Source: Myxococcota bacterium
GTDB lineage: Bacteria; Myxococcota; XYA12-FULL-58-9; JALHOP01
Assembly: GCA_022842935.1 (NCBI GenBank)
Contig: JALHOP010000009.1
Location: 62,001 to 126,000 of the forward strand
Direction of reading: 5' to 3'
DNA length: 64,000 nucleotides
Below are positions 28,644 through 36,590 of the stretch, in pieces; position 1 is the first letter of the stretch, and each line of letters starts with the position of its first letter. The notes below the pieces were generated by a model. The model worked only from the letters and a program-made list of their open reading frames with translations, was not told the origin of the DNA and searched no databases. Both the position numbers and the translations under genes were made by a program.

Positions 28644-29744
28644 GTGAAGCACATCGCGAGCCTTCGCGCCGCTATCCTGGGCCACTACGATAGGCACAAG
28701 CGCGACCTGCCTTGGCGTCGCACCCGTGACCCCTACGCAATCTGGGTGTCTGAGATCATGCTGCAGCAAACGCAGGTCGATGTGGTGGCTCCGCGCTGGG
28801 CGAGCTTCATGAGCCGTTTCCCTGACGTCGCGAGCCTGGCCGCCGCCAGCGAGGCCACCGTTTGCGAGGCGTGGGCGGGTCTCGGCTACTACCGTCGTGC
28901 ACGCTTTCTGCACAGGGCGGCGCAGGTGCTGGTCAGCGACCACGCCGCCGTGTTTCCGCGAACGGCAAGCGAGCTTCGCAAGCTGCCCGGCATCGGCCGC
29001 TACACCGCCGGCGCCATCGCCTCCATCGCGTTCGGCGAGGAGGCGGCAATCGTCGATGGCAACGTGGCGCGGGTCCTTTCGCGCCTCTTCGCCATTGATG
29101 ACGCCCCTGACAGTCCGGCTGGCCAGCGGCGTCTTTGGCAGCTCGCGGGCGAGCTGGTCCCGGGCGAGCGGCCGGGCGACCTCAATCAGGGCCTGATGGA
29201 GATGGGCGCGACTGTGTGCACCCCACGCAGTCCCAAGTGCCTGACCTGCCCGGTTCGCAACGCCTGCGTCGCCGCGAGCCGCGGTGAACAGGAGCTCTTT
29301 CCCAAAGCGAGCCGCGCCGCCAAGGTCGCTCCAATGACCATGGCTTTCGCTGTTTACACCGATGAATCAGGCACTTATCTCGAGCAGCGTCCCCTCGACG
29401 GCCTCTGGGCCGGCCTCTGGGAGCCCCCCAGCGCGAGCGGCCCAGAGATGCTCCAGGAACTTTCTCGACGGGTTGGCCCGCTGGGCGAGCCAGTCGCCGC
29501 TGTGACGCACCAGCTCAGCCACCGCGCCATCACCGCCCAGGTCCACCGCGTGACTCGGCTTCCTGCGGAGCTCCGCAAGGCCCTCACCCCGTGGCGCGAT
29601 CCCCTTGCGGCGCCGCTGAGTGGCCTCGCCAAAAAGGTCCTGAAGGCTTGCTTGACGCAGTGGGTCGATGTGGGTGATGTGGGCGTTAAGTCCCCGAGAA
29701 CAGGCGCAAAAAAGACGCACCGGGATCGCCGCCTCGGCCGATAA
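28644..29744 (+). CDS. mutY: Adenine DNA glycosylase MutY
   Basis: A 366-residue base-excision repair enzyme that removes adenine mispaired with 8-oxoguanine. From GTG 28644 the key residues fall exactly on E. coli numbering: Glu37 in SEIMLQQTQV, helix-hairpin-helix LPGIGRYTAGA, catalytic Asp138 in IVDGNVARVL, and the 4Fe-4S cysteines 192, 199, 202 and 208 (VCTPRSPKCLTCPVRNAC). The C-terminal NUDIX-like 8-oxoG recognition domain follows (about 230-350). The frame is open far upstream, antisense to the GT9 gene, but carries no homology there. Confidence 0.95.
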   Translation: MKHIASLRAAILGHYDRHKRDLPWRRTRDPYAIWVSEIMLQQTQVDVVAPRWASFMSRFPDVASLAAASEATVCEAWAGLGYYRRARFLHRAAQVLVSDHAAVFPRTASELRKLPGIGRYTAGAIASIAFGEEAAIVDGNVARVLSRLFAIDDAPDSPAGQRRLWQLAGELVPGERPGDLNQGLMEMGATVCTPRSPKCLTCPVRNACVAASRGEQELFPKASRAAKVAPMTMAFAVYTDESGTYLEQRPLDGLWAGLWEPPSASGPEMLQELSRRVGPLGEPVAAVTHQLSHRAITAQVHRVTRLPAELRKALTPWRDPLAAPLSGLAKKVLKACLTQWVDVGDVGVKSPRTGAKKTHRDRRLGR

Positions 29745-29823
29745 TGACGATCGAGCAGAAAACCATCGGCTTGAAGCCTCGTTGGCGAAGCCGTCAAACT
29801 GGCCCTGGGCCAAGCGAAGCACC

Positions 29824-31686
29824 ATGAGTCACACCCGCCGCGCGTCAGCTCCGATCCGAGTGGATCAAGCCGCCGGTGTAGTGACCAACGGGCCGGACGA
29901 TCTCGTCGCCGATCCACAGCTGGCCATCGAAGCGCAGCGCCTCGAGCAGCCCCAGCAGCCCGGCCTTGGCAAGCGTGATGCGGTCGTCGCCAAGGACGCT
30001 GGCGGTCCTGCGGTCACGGCGCGTGACCTCGTCGCTGAGCGTCTCGACAACCCGCTCAACGCCGCCCAGTTGATGAACGTCATGCAGCCGCTCCCCGGCG
30101 GCTCCATCCCACGCGTCATCATCGAAAACGAAATCGCGCGCATGTCGGCCGACGGCTTCAGCGAGACCAGCCAGCGCGATTTCATCAAAGAGGTGAAGAA
30201 GCTCGCCAAGCTCAAGTCGCTCACCGGTTTGCCGAGCGCCATCAAGCGCCACGAGCTGAGCTCCGAGCAGCGCCAGGACCTCGCGTGGATCGCGCAGGTC
30301 GTGCGGGACTCCACCAGCCACAAACCCAAGCTCGACCTTGGCAGCTTGTCTGAGTTCTTCGGGGATCACGGTCTGCGCCTGCAATGGTCCGACAAGCACG
30401 ACTCCGACAAGCACTTCAGCAGCCTCGACCGCGGCGCCTTCAAGTCGCGCCTGCGGGTGATCCTCGAAGACGTCGCGCACAACGGCGGCGTGATGACCAA
30501 ACATCAGCTCGATAGCCTGCTTGGCATGCTCGAGCAGGTCACTGACGTCGCCGACATGAAGCACGCGCGCTGGATGATCGAGCGACGTGTCATGGCGGGT
30601 CAGCTCGAGATCCCCGAGGCCATCGAGATCCAGGGCAGGCGTCCGGGCGATCCGCCGCGCGTGCTGCGCTTGCGTGACCGCTTCGATGACTTCATGGGCG
30701 AGAAGCTGGTCGACTCCATCGATGTCCGCCAGATCGGATGGGAGGCGCGTGCCCTGCGCAAGGCTATCCAGGCAGCTCACGACCCCACGAAGTCGGGCGA
30801 CGGTATCGACCGCGAAGAGCTCCTCGCGGCGGTCGAGCAAGCGCGCGATCGCTTCTTGCAGACCGTCGAGGTCGCCGCCTCAGACAAGAACCCCGACCTC
30901 CTGCACTACGCTCGTCGCGCGTTGGACCGCGAGCTCGGAGGCAAATGTCACGTCGAGCAGGGTCACGTCTGTCGCAACGAGCTGCTTGCGTCGATCGACG
31001 CGCGTATGGGCGACCGCAGTGATCGCTACAGCAGACGACGCGAAATCGAGGCGCTGGTTGCCGAGGGCAAGCTCACCGAAAAAGAGGCATTCGTCGCCCA
31101 TGTCGGTGTCACTGTCACCACGACCAACACCGAGTATCGTCAGGTCCTCCCGCGCTTCGATGACCTTCTCGGTCTGCGCATTTCCTCAGTCGTTCTGGCG
31201 GCGATGGCGCTGGTCAACAAAGTCATCACCGACAACATCGGTGGCAGTGATGCCGAACGCGCGCGCGACGAGCAGCAGCGCCTTCGTAAAGCAGACGAGC
31301 GCCTGCGCGAGCAGCGCCTCTTCGATGCGCGGATCTTCGAAGACGGGCAGCGACTTCGTCGGAGCAACGAGCGCGTCGATGGTGCGTCCACTGATCTGAA
31401 GCGCGCACAGACCTCCGAGATCGTGGTCAGACGCTCGCAGGTGCGCGTCGACGGGGCGCGTCGCGAGCATCAGCAAGCCGTCGTCTTCCGCGTCGCAAAT
31501 CGCGAGCGAATCGCCAATGTTTTGTTCCGTGGTCGCCAGAGTCGTTTGTTTGGTGCCCAGACCGCACGAACCGGCGCCTTCAACCTCCTCACGACGGCAA
31601 GGGGCCCGGAACAAGTGAGCCGTGCGCTCGGTCAGATCAACCTCTTCGCTGGTGAAGCCGCGAAGAACAGTGGTCCGGCGCGCTAA
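29824..31686 (+). CDS. Large uncharacterised protein with helix-loop-helix repeats
   Basis: A 620-residue protein I do not recognise. It has no signal peptide or membrane segment. The N-terminal 100 residues look disordered. The middle (about 200-450) contains three similar helix-loop-helix units whose loops and second helices are loosely EF-hand-like: EDVAHNGGVMTKHQLDSLL, HDPTKSGDGIDREELLAAV and GGKCHVEQGHVCRNELLASI. The third has two cysteines. Residues about 500-580 are a long charged helix with coiled-coil character. ATG 29824 follows mutY by 79 bases. Function is unknown; calcium binding is a weak suggestion because loop spacing is not canonical. Confidence 0.7.
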   Translation: MSHTRRASAPIRVDQAAGVVTNGPDDLVADPQLAIEAQRLEQPQQPGLGKRDAVVAKDAGGPAVTARDLVAERLDNPLNAAQLMNVMQPLPGGSIPRVIIENEIARMSADGFSETSQRDFIKEVKKLAKLKSLTGLPSAIKRHELSSEQRQDLAWIAQVVRDSTSHKPKLDLGSLSEFFGDHGLRLQWSDKHDSDKHFSSLDRGAFKSRLRVILEDVAHNGGVMTKHQLDSLLGMLEQVTDVADMKHARWMIERRVMAGQLEIPEAIEIQGRRPGDPPRVLRLRDRFDDFMGEKLVDSIDVRQIGWEARALRKAIQAAHDPTKSGDGIDREELLAAVEQARDRFLQTVEVAASDKNPDLLHYARRALDRELGGKCHVEQGHVCRNELLASIDARMGDRSDRYSRRREIEALVAEGKLTEKEAFVAHVGVTVTTTNTEYRQVLPRFDDLLGLRISSVVLAAMALVNKVITDNIGGSDAERARDEQQRLRKADERLREQRLFDARIFEDGQRLRRSNERVDGASTDLKRAQTSEIVVRRSQVRVDGARREHQQAVVFRVANRERIANVLFRGRQSRLFGAQTARTGAFNLLTTARGPEQVSRALGQINLFAGEAAKNSGPAR

Positions 31687-31776
31687 GGCGCATTCAACGA
31701 ATCCCGTCGTGGTCGACGCGATGCCGCGGCAGGTGACCCCTTGCCTTCAGCAGCGGCTTCGCGCGAAGACGTGGAC

Positions 31777-32052
31777 ATGTCTGAAATCAAGATCGAGCGT
31801 AATCACCAGCTGGGTTCCTCTGAAGCGCGCAAGCGCGTCGACGGGCTCGAAGCCAAGCTCAAAGAGAAATACGGCGTGACCCTCGAGTGGAAGGGCAACG
31901 TCGCGAACGTCAAGGGCAGCGGCGTCTCCGGAACGCTCGCGGTCGAAGACGCCAAGGTCGCCGTCAACCTCAAGCTCGGGCTCCTGTTGCGGCCGCTCGC
32001 TGGCAAGATCAAGGAAGGCCTCGAGCATCAGGTCAACAAGGCGCTCGCTTAA
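31777..32052 (+). CDS. PHA-system (PHA_gran_rgn) small protein
   Basis: A 91-residue protein starting SEIKIERNHQLGSSEARKR and ending with LLRPLAGKIKEGLEHQVNK. This layout matches the polyhydroxyalkanoic acid system family, small proteins found with PHA granule genes and also widely without them. ATG 31777 is chosen because the family begins at this point; upstream in-frame sequence is unrelated. No PHA synthase is nearby. It lies 36 bases upstream of nadA. Confidence 0.8.
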   Translation: MSEIKIERNHQLGSSEARKRVDGLEAKLKEKYGVTLEWKGNVANVKGSGVSGTLAVEDAKVAVNLKLGLLLRPLAGKIKEGLEHQVNKALA

Positions 32053-32088
32053 GCTACAGCGCCCCCCAGGGGCCGTGCTTATCTTGTC

Positions 32089-33063
32089 GTGTCCATGGGC
32101 TTAGCATCGACCAAGCACGCCCCGGCGGCCCCCCGCGATCTATTCGCGGATATCGAGCGCTTGAAGCGCGAACGCAACGCGGTCGTGCTCGCGCATTACT
32201 ACCAAGAGCCAGACATCCAAGATGTCGCCGACATCTTGGGTGATTCGCTGCAGCTTGCGCGCGAAGCCCAGAAGACGAGCGCTGATGTCATCGTCTTGGC
32301 CGGTGTTCACTTCATGGCCGAGACCGCCAAGATCTTGAACCCCGGCAAACGCGTGCTCATCCCCGAGCCGAAGGCTGGCTGCTCCCTCGCGGACAGCTGC
32401 CCCCCAGACAAGTTCGCGGCGTTCAAGGCGGCGCACCCCGGTCACGTGGTGGTGAGCTACGTGAACACCACGGCCGCTATCAAGGCGCTCTCGGACTACT
32501 GCTGCACGTCGAGCAACGCCAAAGCGGTCATCGAGAGCATCCCACGCGAAACGCCCATCATCTTCGGCCCCGACAAGAACCTTGGCCGCTGGCTCATGGG
32601 CGAGACCCATCGTGACCTCGTCCTTTGGCCAGGCGCCTGTATCGTCCACGAGACTTTCAACGAGCGGCGCATCTTGAAGATGATGGCCGAGCATCCCGAC
32701 GCCGAGCTCATCGCCCATCCCGAGTGCGAGACGGCGGTCCTGCGGCACGCGCATTTCATCGGCTCGACCAAGGCGATGCTCGAGTATACGCAAAAACGGA
32801 CGACACAAACGTTCATTGTTGCTACCGAGAACGGCATCCTTCACACCATGCAGAAGGCGTCGCCCGGTAAGGTCTTCATCCCAGCAGCGCCGGTCGACAG
32901 CCGTGATCCGACGTGCGGTTGCAGCACCTGCCCGTTCATGAAGATGAACACGCTCGAGAAAGTCCACGCCTGCCTCGAACACATGGCCCCCGAGATCCTC
33001 ATGGACGAGCAGCTTCGCAAAGCAGCGCTGTTGCCCATCGAGCGCATGGTTGCGATTGGCTGA
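32089..33063 (+). CDS. nadA: Quinolinate synthase NadA
   Basis: A 324-residue 4Fe-4S enzyme that condenses iminoaspartate with dihydroxyacetone phosphate to quinolinate in de novo NAD synthesis. Family motifs are [42 protein letters not shown] (Cys98), WPGACIVHE (Cys184) and [12 protein letters not shown] (Cys281), giving the three cluster ligands. The start is GTG 32089 or ATG 32095. NadB and NadC are not adjacent. The toxin-antitoxin pair begins 46 bases after its stop. Confidence 0.95.
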   Translation: MSMGLASTKHAPAAPRDLFADIERLKRERNAVVLAHYYQEPDIQDVADILGDSLQLAREAQKTSADVIVLAGVHFMAETAKILNPGKRVLIPEPKAGCSLADSCPPDKFAAFKAAHPGHVVVSYVNTTAAIKALSDYCCTSSNAKAVIESIPRETPIIFGPDKNLGRWLMGETHRDLVLWPGACIVHETFNERRILKMMAEHPDAELIAHPECETAVLRHAHFIGSTKAMLEYTQKRTTQTFIVATENGILHTMQKASPGKVFIPAAPVDSRDPTCGCSTCPFMKMNTLEKVHACLEHMAPEILMDEQLRKAALLPIERMVAIG

Positions 33064-33081
33064 TTCGCCACCACTTGACCA

Positions 33082-33103
33082 AGGTGACCTCTAGTGGTCA
33101 CCT
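33082..33103. promoter_or_regulatory. Inverted repeat, candidate toxin-antitoxin operator
   Basis: AGGTGACC at 33082-33089 and GGTCACCT at 33096-33103 form a perfect 8-base inverted repeat around TCTAGT. With a one-base bulge it extends outward by a further four bases. It sits six bases before the antitoxin start. Phd/YefM-type antitoxins bind palindromes in this position to autoregulate. Confidence 0.55.
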
Positions 33104-33109
33104 GGTTTG

Positions 33110-33403
33110 GTGAAAGCCGTCGGCATCAAAGCCTTCAAGGCTAAGCTCAGCGAGTACGTACGGCTCGTCAAAGGCGGCGAGACCATTCTCATTACTGAGC
33201 GGGATGACGTCGTGGCTGAGCTTCGGCCGGCGCGTCGACAAGATCGTCCACGCGATTCGCTCGTCGAAGCGCTGGACGTGATGGCTGAGCAAGGCGCCGT
33301 CACGTTGCGAAGCGCTGACGGACCGTGGTCGGGTCCGCAGGTTGTGACCAAGCTCGCCGGTCAATCATCGCAGCAGTTGCTCGATGCACTACGCGGAGAA
33401 TAG
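33110..33403 (+). CDS. Phd/YefM-family antitoxin
   Basis: A 97-residue protein whose first 45 residues have the Phd fold pattern: a short strand VKAVGIKAFKAKLSEYVRLV, then GGETILITERDDVVAELRPA. The C-terminal half (about 46-97) is the variable toxin-neutralising tail. The start is GTG 33110 (TTG 33107 is one codon earlier). Its TAG stop is followed within three bases by the likely CTG start of the PIN toxin in the same frame. The inverted repeat just upstream is a likely operator. It probably dimerises on DNA and blocks the toxin active site. Confidence 0.85.
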   Translation: MKAVGIKAFKAKLSEYVRLVKGGETILITERDDVVAELRPARRQDRPRDSLVEALDVMAEQGAVTLRSADGPWSGPQVVTKLAGQSSQQLLDALRGE

Positions 33404-33406
33404 GGA

Positions 33407-33805
33407 CTGAGCGCGGTTTTTCTCGAAACCACGGCCTTGCTGCGTGTGCTGTTCGATGAACCAGGCGCGGATGAGGTTCGGCTCGCTCTGACGACGCCCG
33501 AGCGCATCTTCGCGTCGCGTCTTCTTCGCATCGAGGCCGAGAGGGCCGTACTGCGTGCGACGCTCGATGACGCGCGTCTCGAGCGGCATGCGGCTTCGTT
33601 CGACAGAGTTCTCCGTGAGTTGTGGACACGCATAGACTTCTTCGAGATGACCAAGGAGATCTGTGACCTCGCAGGGCGCATCGTTCCGCGTGCGCGATTG
33701 CGTAGTCTCGACGCCATTCACATGGCGACCTTCCGACACACCCAGATCTTAGTGCCGGAAATCACGATGTTGACGTTCGACAAGCGACTCATCGATCTCT
33801 TGTAG
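33407..33805 (+). CDS. PIN-domain toxin (VapC-like), probable CTG start
   Basis: A predicted 132-residue PIN-domain ribonuclease. From CTG 33407 the protein reads MSAVFLETTALLRVLFDEPG, restoring the first beta strand of the PIN fold. GGAG lies eight bases before this CTG. The next start codon, TTG 33437, would delete that strand. The usual first active-site Asp is Glu here (LETTALL). The other acidic residues are present: RIEAERAV, SLDAIHMAT and LTFDKRL. VapC toxins cut tRNA or rRNA. A 12-base palindrome, CGAGGTACCTCG, lies just after the stop at 33812-33823. Confidence 0.75.
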   Translation: MSAVFLETTALLRVLFDEPGADEVRLALTTPERIFASRLLRIEAERAVLRATLDDARLERHAASFDRVLRELWTRIDFFEMTKEICDLAGRIVPRARLRSLDAIHMATFRHTQILVPEITMLTFDKRLIDLL

Positions 33806-33889
33806 CCGGTGCGAGGTACCTCGGCGCCCCGTGACTGATAAACGGAGCTTCGGCAAACTCGCGACTGAGCCCGAGAGGGGGCCGATATG

Positions 33890-34291
33890 CTACGTGTGCA
33901 CGGACGACGGGTGCCTGCTCTTCGCGAATAGAAGGTATGTACCGGCAGTGACGTCGAAGGCGAGGCAAAACCCAGGCCACCAAGAGGGAACGCCATGATT
34001 GGTAACAATACGTTCGTGTACGAGATCGAATAGTCCGTGCGCAAACAGGCCGACTGCAACAAGTAGCGGCCACGGTCGTGCGCCGAGGATCGCCAAAACC
34101 AGAAATCCGACGAACGGGACGAGCTCCGCTGCTAGAACGCCGAGAGCACCCGTCATGGTTGCGAACAGGAGATAGTACGCAGCAATGACAATCAGTACAG
34201 TCGGATAGAAGCTGCGATCCTTTTCGAAGTTCGCGACTCTAGCGAATACGCATACGACGAGAGCGAGCACGATTCCGGTGATGTAGTGCAT
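33890..34291 (-). CDS. Small membrane protein, DUF6010-like
   Basis: A 133-residue protein with about four membrane helices and the segment HGLFDLVHERIVTNHG followed by SWWPGFCLAFDV. The HG-x2-D-x2-H and PxWW-P-FC-xxD pattern resembles the DUF6010 family, of unknown function; that name is from memory and moderately secure. Base composition is visibly more A/T-rich than its neighbours. It is on the minus strand, 21 bases from the attC-like element at 34312-34370, which suggests it arrived as a gene cassette. Confidence 0.7.
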   Translation of the reverse strand: MHYITGIVLALVVCVFARVANFEKDRSFYPTVLIVIAAYYLLFATMTGALGVLAAELVPFVGFLVLAILGARPWPLLVAVGLFAHGLFDLVHERIVTNHGVPSWWPGFCLAFDVTAGTYLLFAKSRHPSSVHT

Positions 34292-34311
34292 GTGAGCAGT
34301 TTCTTCTCTGC

Positions 34312-34370
34312 GGCCTAACGTTTGAGCTGGGGGGCCGGTGGATGTCCCGGCTCGAGCGAAAAGTTAGGCC
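34312..34370 (+). mobile_element. attC-like integron recombination site
   Basis: GGCCTAAC (34312-34319) and GTTAGGCC (34363-34370) are perfect 8-base inverted outer arms. They contain the R'' (GCCTAAC) and R' (GTTAGGC) core sites of integron attC elements. Inside, TTGAGCTGGG (34322-34331) and CCCGGCTCGA (34346-34355) give a second imperfect stem, as L''/L' boxes do, with unequal spacers of two and seven bases. Core-to-core length is 57 bases, at the short end of known attC sites. No integron integrase or second attC is seen. Confidence 0.72.
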
Positions 34371-34593
34371 TCACTGCTTTGCGCGGCGATTCAGAACAGA
34401 GGCTTGGCCAAGACCGAGTTGCCGCAGAAGCACATTACTTCCCTGGGCACGTTCCGCCGACTCTCCGGGGAGTCCGGTTGGATGTAGAGCTTTCGCAGCG
34501 CGAAGCAGCGGATAGCAGAGCTTGGCGCACTTGTCATCGGACGTCGGGGTCCGCCATTCACGCAGCCTCGGGGCTCGATAGGAACTACGCACA
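34371..34593. other. Gap after attC-like site without a supported gene
   Basis: The full gene-free stretch is 34292-34593 and its first part is the attC-like element. The remainder has short overlapping open frames on both strands, none with a recognisable domain. A 67-codon minus-strand frame from TTG 34594 is the least unlikely. It could be a decayed cassette or the 5' region of the next gene, which has AGGA about ten bases before its ATG. Confidence 0.4.
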
Positions 34594-35199
34594 ATGATCA
34601 CCATCGCTCTCGCCACACTGCTCGCTACAACGCCTACCAAACCGGCGCGCACCGAAGTCACGCACGCCGAGTACGCGCGGTGCGTCGAGGCCAAGGCCTG
34701 CACGCCGCGGTCGACGGATGAGCTCCTTTGGAAGGACCAGTGTGTTGATCCAAAGCTCGGGACCAATCCAGTGGACTGCATCTCGGCGGCTCAAGCTGCC
34801 GAGTATTGCCGTTTTGTCGGCTCGCGTTTACCGACCGCCAAGGAGTGGCGGAGCTGGGTCTCCGGTTTGGACGTCGCGCAGATGCGCGCGTCCGCGAAAG
34901 CGTTTGCCAATCTCGCCGACCGGGAGCTTCGCCACCGCGTGGTGCACGGACCGCTAAGCCCGTTGGCGTATATCGACAAGCACGTTTTTGCGGCGCCAGT
35001 CGGCTCCTATCCGGCGAGTACCGTGGATGGTGTCGCGGACCTTGTTGGGAACGTCTCGGAGTGGACCTCGGATGGGATTGCACTCGGGACCAGCTACTTG
35101 AGTGTGCCCGAGCCGCTGGACGTGGTCGAACTGGCCGAGGCCACATCGGATATGCGACGGCCGGATATCGGGGTCCGGTGCGTCGCTCAGCCGCAGTGA
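34594..35199 (+). CDS. Formylglycine-enzyme-like (SUMF1) exported protein
   Basis: A 201-residue protein with a short N-terminal hydrophobic stretch and the FGE-sulfatase fold pattern: CISAAQAAEYCRFVGSRLPTAKEW, VADLVGNVSEWTSDG and DIGVRCV at the end. These are the three signature regions of the SUMF1 domain. The active-site cysteine pair of true formylglycine-generating enzymes is not evident, so this is probably a non-enzymatic SUMF1 module as used in myxobacterial surface or signalling proteins. It ends 24 bases before the convergent DUF6178-type gene. Confidence 0.8.
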   Translation: MITIALATLLATTPTKPARTEVTHAEYARCVEAKACTPRSTDELLWKDQCVDPKLGTNPVDCISAAQAAEYCRFVGSRLPTAKEWRSWVSGLDVAQMRASAKAFANLADRELRHRVVHGPLSPLAYIDKHVFAAPVGSYPASTVDGVADLVGNVSEWTSDGIALGTSYLSVPEPLDVVELAEATSDMRRPDIGVRCVAQPQ

Positions 35200-35223
35200 T
35201 GCGATGGCACAATCACGGCACTG

Positions 35224-36537
35224 CTAGGTAAGCCGCTTGTTGAGCGCATCGAGGCGCCGCTCCGCCATGGTCACGTCTTCGCGCGATGCGAATGCGCGCG
35301 ATGACGTCGGCTTGAGAGCGTCGGTGCCAGCCAGCATGATCGGCACGTGCAAGAGACCCTGCACGAATGCCCGGTCGCGTTTGTCTTCCGAGTAGTCGTC
35401 CGCCTCGGTCTCGACCTTTTGCAGCCATGCGGCGACTACAGGGTCGCGCGCCATCACGCCCGCGCGCTTTTGCAAGGGCACGCTCTCTTGGTACCCCTGA
35501 CGGAAGAGGTCGACCAGCGACCAAGACGTAAGCAGCGTCGCTAGAGCAGCGTCCGACGCGTCAGGGCCCGTCGCCGACTCGAGCCCGAGCGATACGGTAT
35601 CGCGGACACGTCGCGCGATGTCGGCGACGTTTGAGACCTCGCGCGGTGACTCGCCGAAGGCAATGACCGCAAGGTTGACGAGTTGCAAGAAGTCGCGCTC
35701 GAGCTGGGCAATGAGCTCCTCGTTGTCGAGCGCCGAGAGGCCGCGCGAGAGAAGAGAGCGGTCGAGCAGAGGAGCTGCATAAAGAGCCGGGAGCGTCTGG
35801 ACCCAGCCGTGCGCGGCGATGCGGGGCGGACGCGGTTGAACGGGCGGTGGCGTAAACAGGACGAGCGCTTCGTCGCGCGAAGGGAAACCCATGTCCTCGA
35901 CGCGGCCGGCGCGGAAGCGATAGGCCTCCTCTGCGAGTGTGCTCATCAGCTCCCAGCGTGCGGCCACTAGCGAGCGGTGGGCTTCCTCGAGATCCTGACG
36001 GTAAAGCGCGTCGACCAGCACGAGCGGATCGAGCTCTCCTTCGTAGCTCTGCTTCACGTCGATCACGAACAGGCGGTCGGGGGTGTTGAAGCGACGCGCG
36101 TTTTCGGCGGGCTCCGGCGCCGGTTGGTCGCCCTCGGCCTCATAGACGTCGAGCGCCTCGGCGAGGAACCAAACCTGCAACTCCGTGTCCAGCGATGTAA
36201 ACGCCGACGCCAACGCCTCCATTCCGTCGGCCGCGAAAGCAGACAGCCAGGCGTCGAGCTCGACAGGGTCGGGCAGGTCGCCGCGCCAGCAGTCGAGATC
36301 GACGAAGGCTTGGAGCTGGTCCGCGGTGGCGGCTCGCAAAATTGGTAGCGCTGACTCGAGGCCGACTTCCTTGACGATGAAATAGGCTTCGAGCGGCTCG
36401 AGAGCCTGCACCTGCTCGCGCAGGTTTGGAGACTCGATGAGCTTGTCGGCGCGTCGCGACAACGAGCGGGCGAGATCGGCCCGAAAACGCGTCAACGTAA
36501 TGACGTTGATGTCACTCATCTGTCGGTCGTTTGCCAT
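35224..36537 (-). CDS. DUF6178-type protein
   Basis: A 437-residue, mostly helical cytosolic protein. Its opening, with LEPLEAYFIVKEVGLESALPILRAATADQ and LDLDCWRGDLPDP split by a few residues, matches what I recall of DUF6178, a family common in deltaproteobacteria and without known function. I start at ATG 36537; ATG 36519 (MSDINVITL) is also possible. It is preceded by the coiled-coil gene in the same direction with 53 bases between them. No catalytic motif is seen. Confidence 0.65.
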   Translation of the reverse strand: MANDRQMSDINVITLTRFRADLARSLSRRADKLIESPNLREQVQALEPLEAYFIVKEVGLESALPILRAATADQLQAFVDLDCWRGDLPDPVELDAWLSAFAADGMEALASAFTSLDTELQVWFLAEALDVYEAEGDQPAPEPAENARRFNTPDRLFVIDVKQSYEGELDPLVLVDALYRQDLEEAHRSLVAARWELMSTLAEEAYRFRAGRVEDMGFPSRDEALVLFTPPPVQPRPPRIAAHGWVQTLPALYAAPLLDRSLLSRGLSALDNEELIAQLERDFLQLVNLAVIAFGESPREVSNVADIARRVRDTVSLGLESATGPDASDAALATLLTSWSLVDLFRQGYQESVPLQKRAGVMARDPVVAAWLQKVETEADDYSEDKRDRAFVQGLLHVPIMLAGTDALKPTSSRAFASREDVTMAERRLDALNKRLT

Positions 36538-36590
36538 GCGGCACGATGCGACCCATGCGGATCGCCACAAAAGAGTGGGGTTCGCGCATG

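Noticed and set aside
33091-33102. Twelve bases, CTAGTGGTCACC, shared between the toxin-antitoxin operator and 54398-54409
   Set aside because: Many 12-base matches are expected by chance in 64 kb, and the second site lacks the inverted partner.
34391-34594. 67-codon minus-strand frame next to the attC-like site
   Set aside because: TTG start, no ribosome site, competing frames on both strands, and no recognised domain; kept only as a possible decayed cassette.
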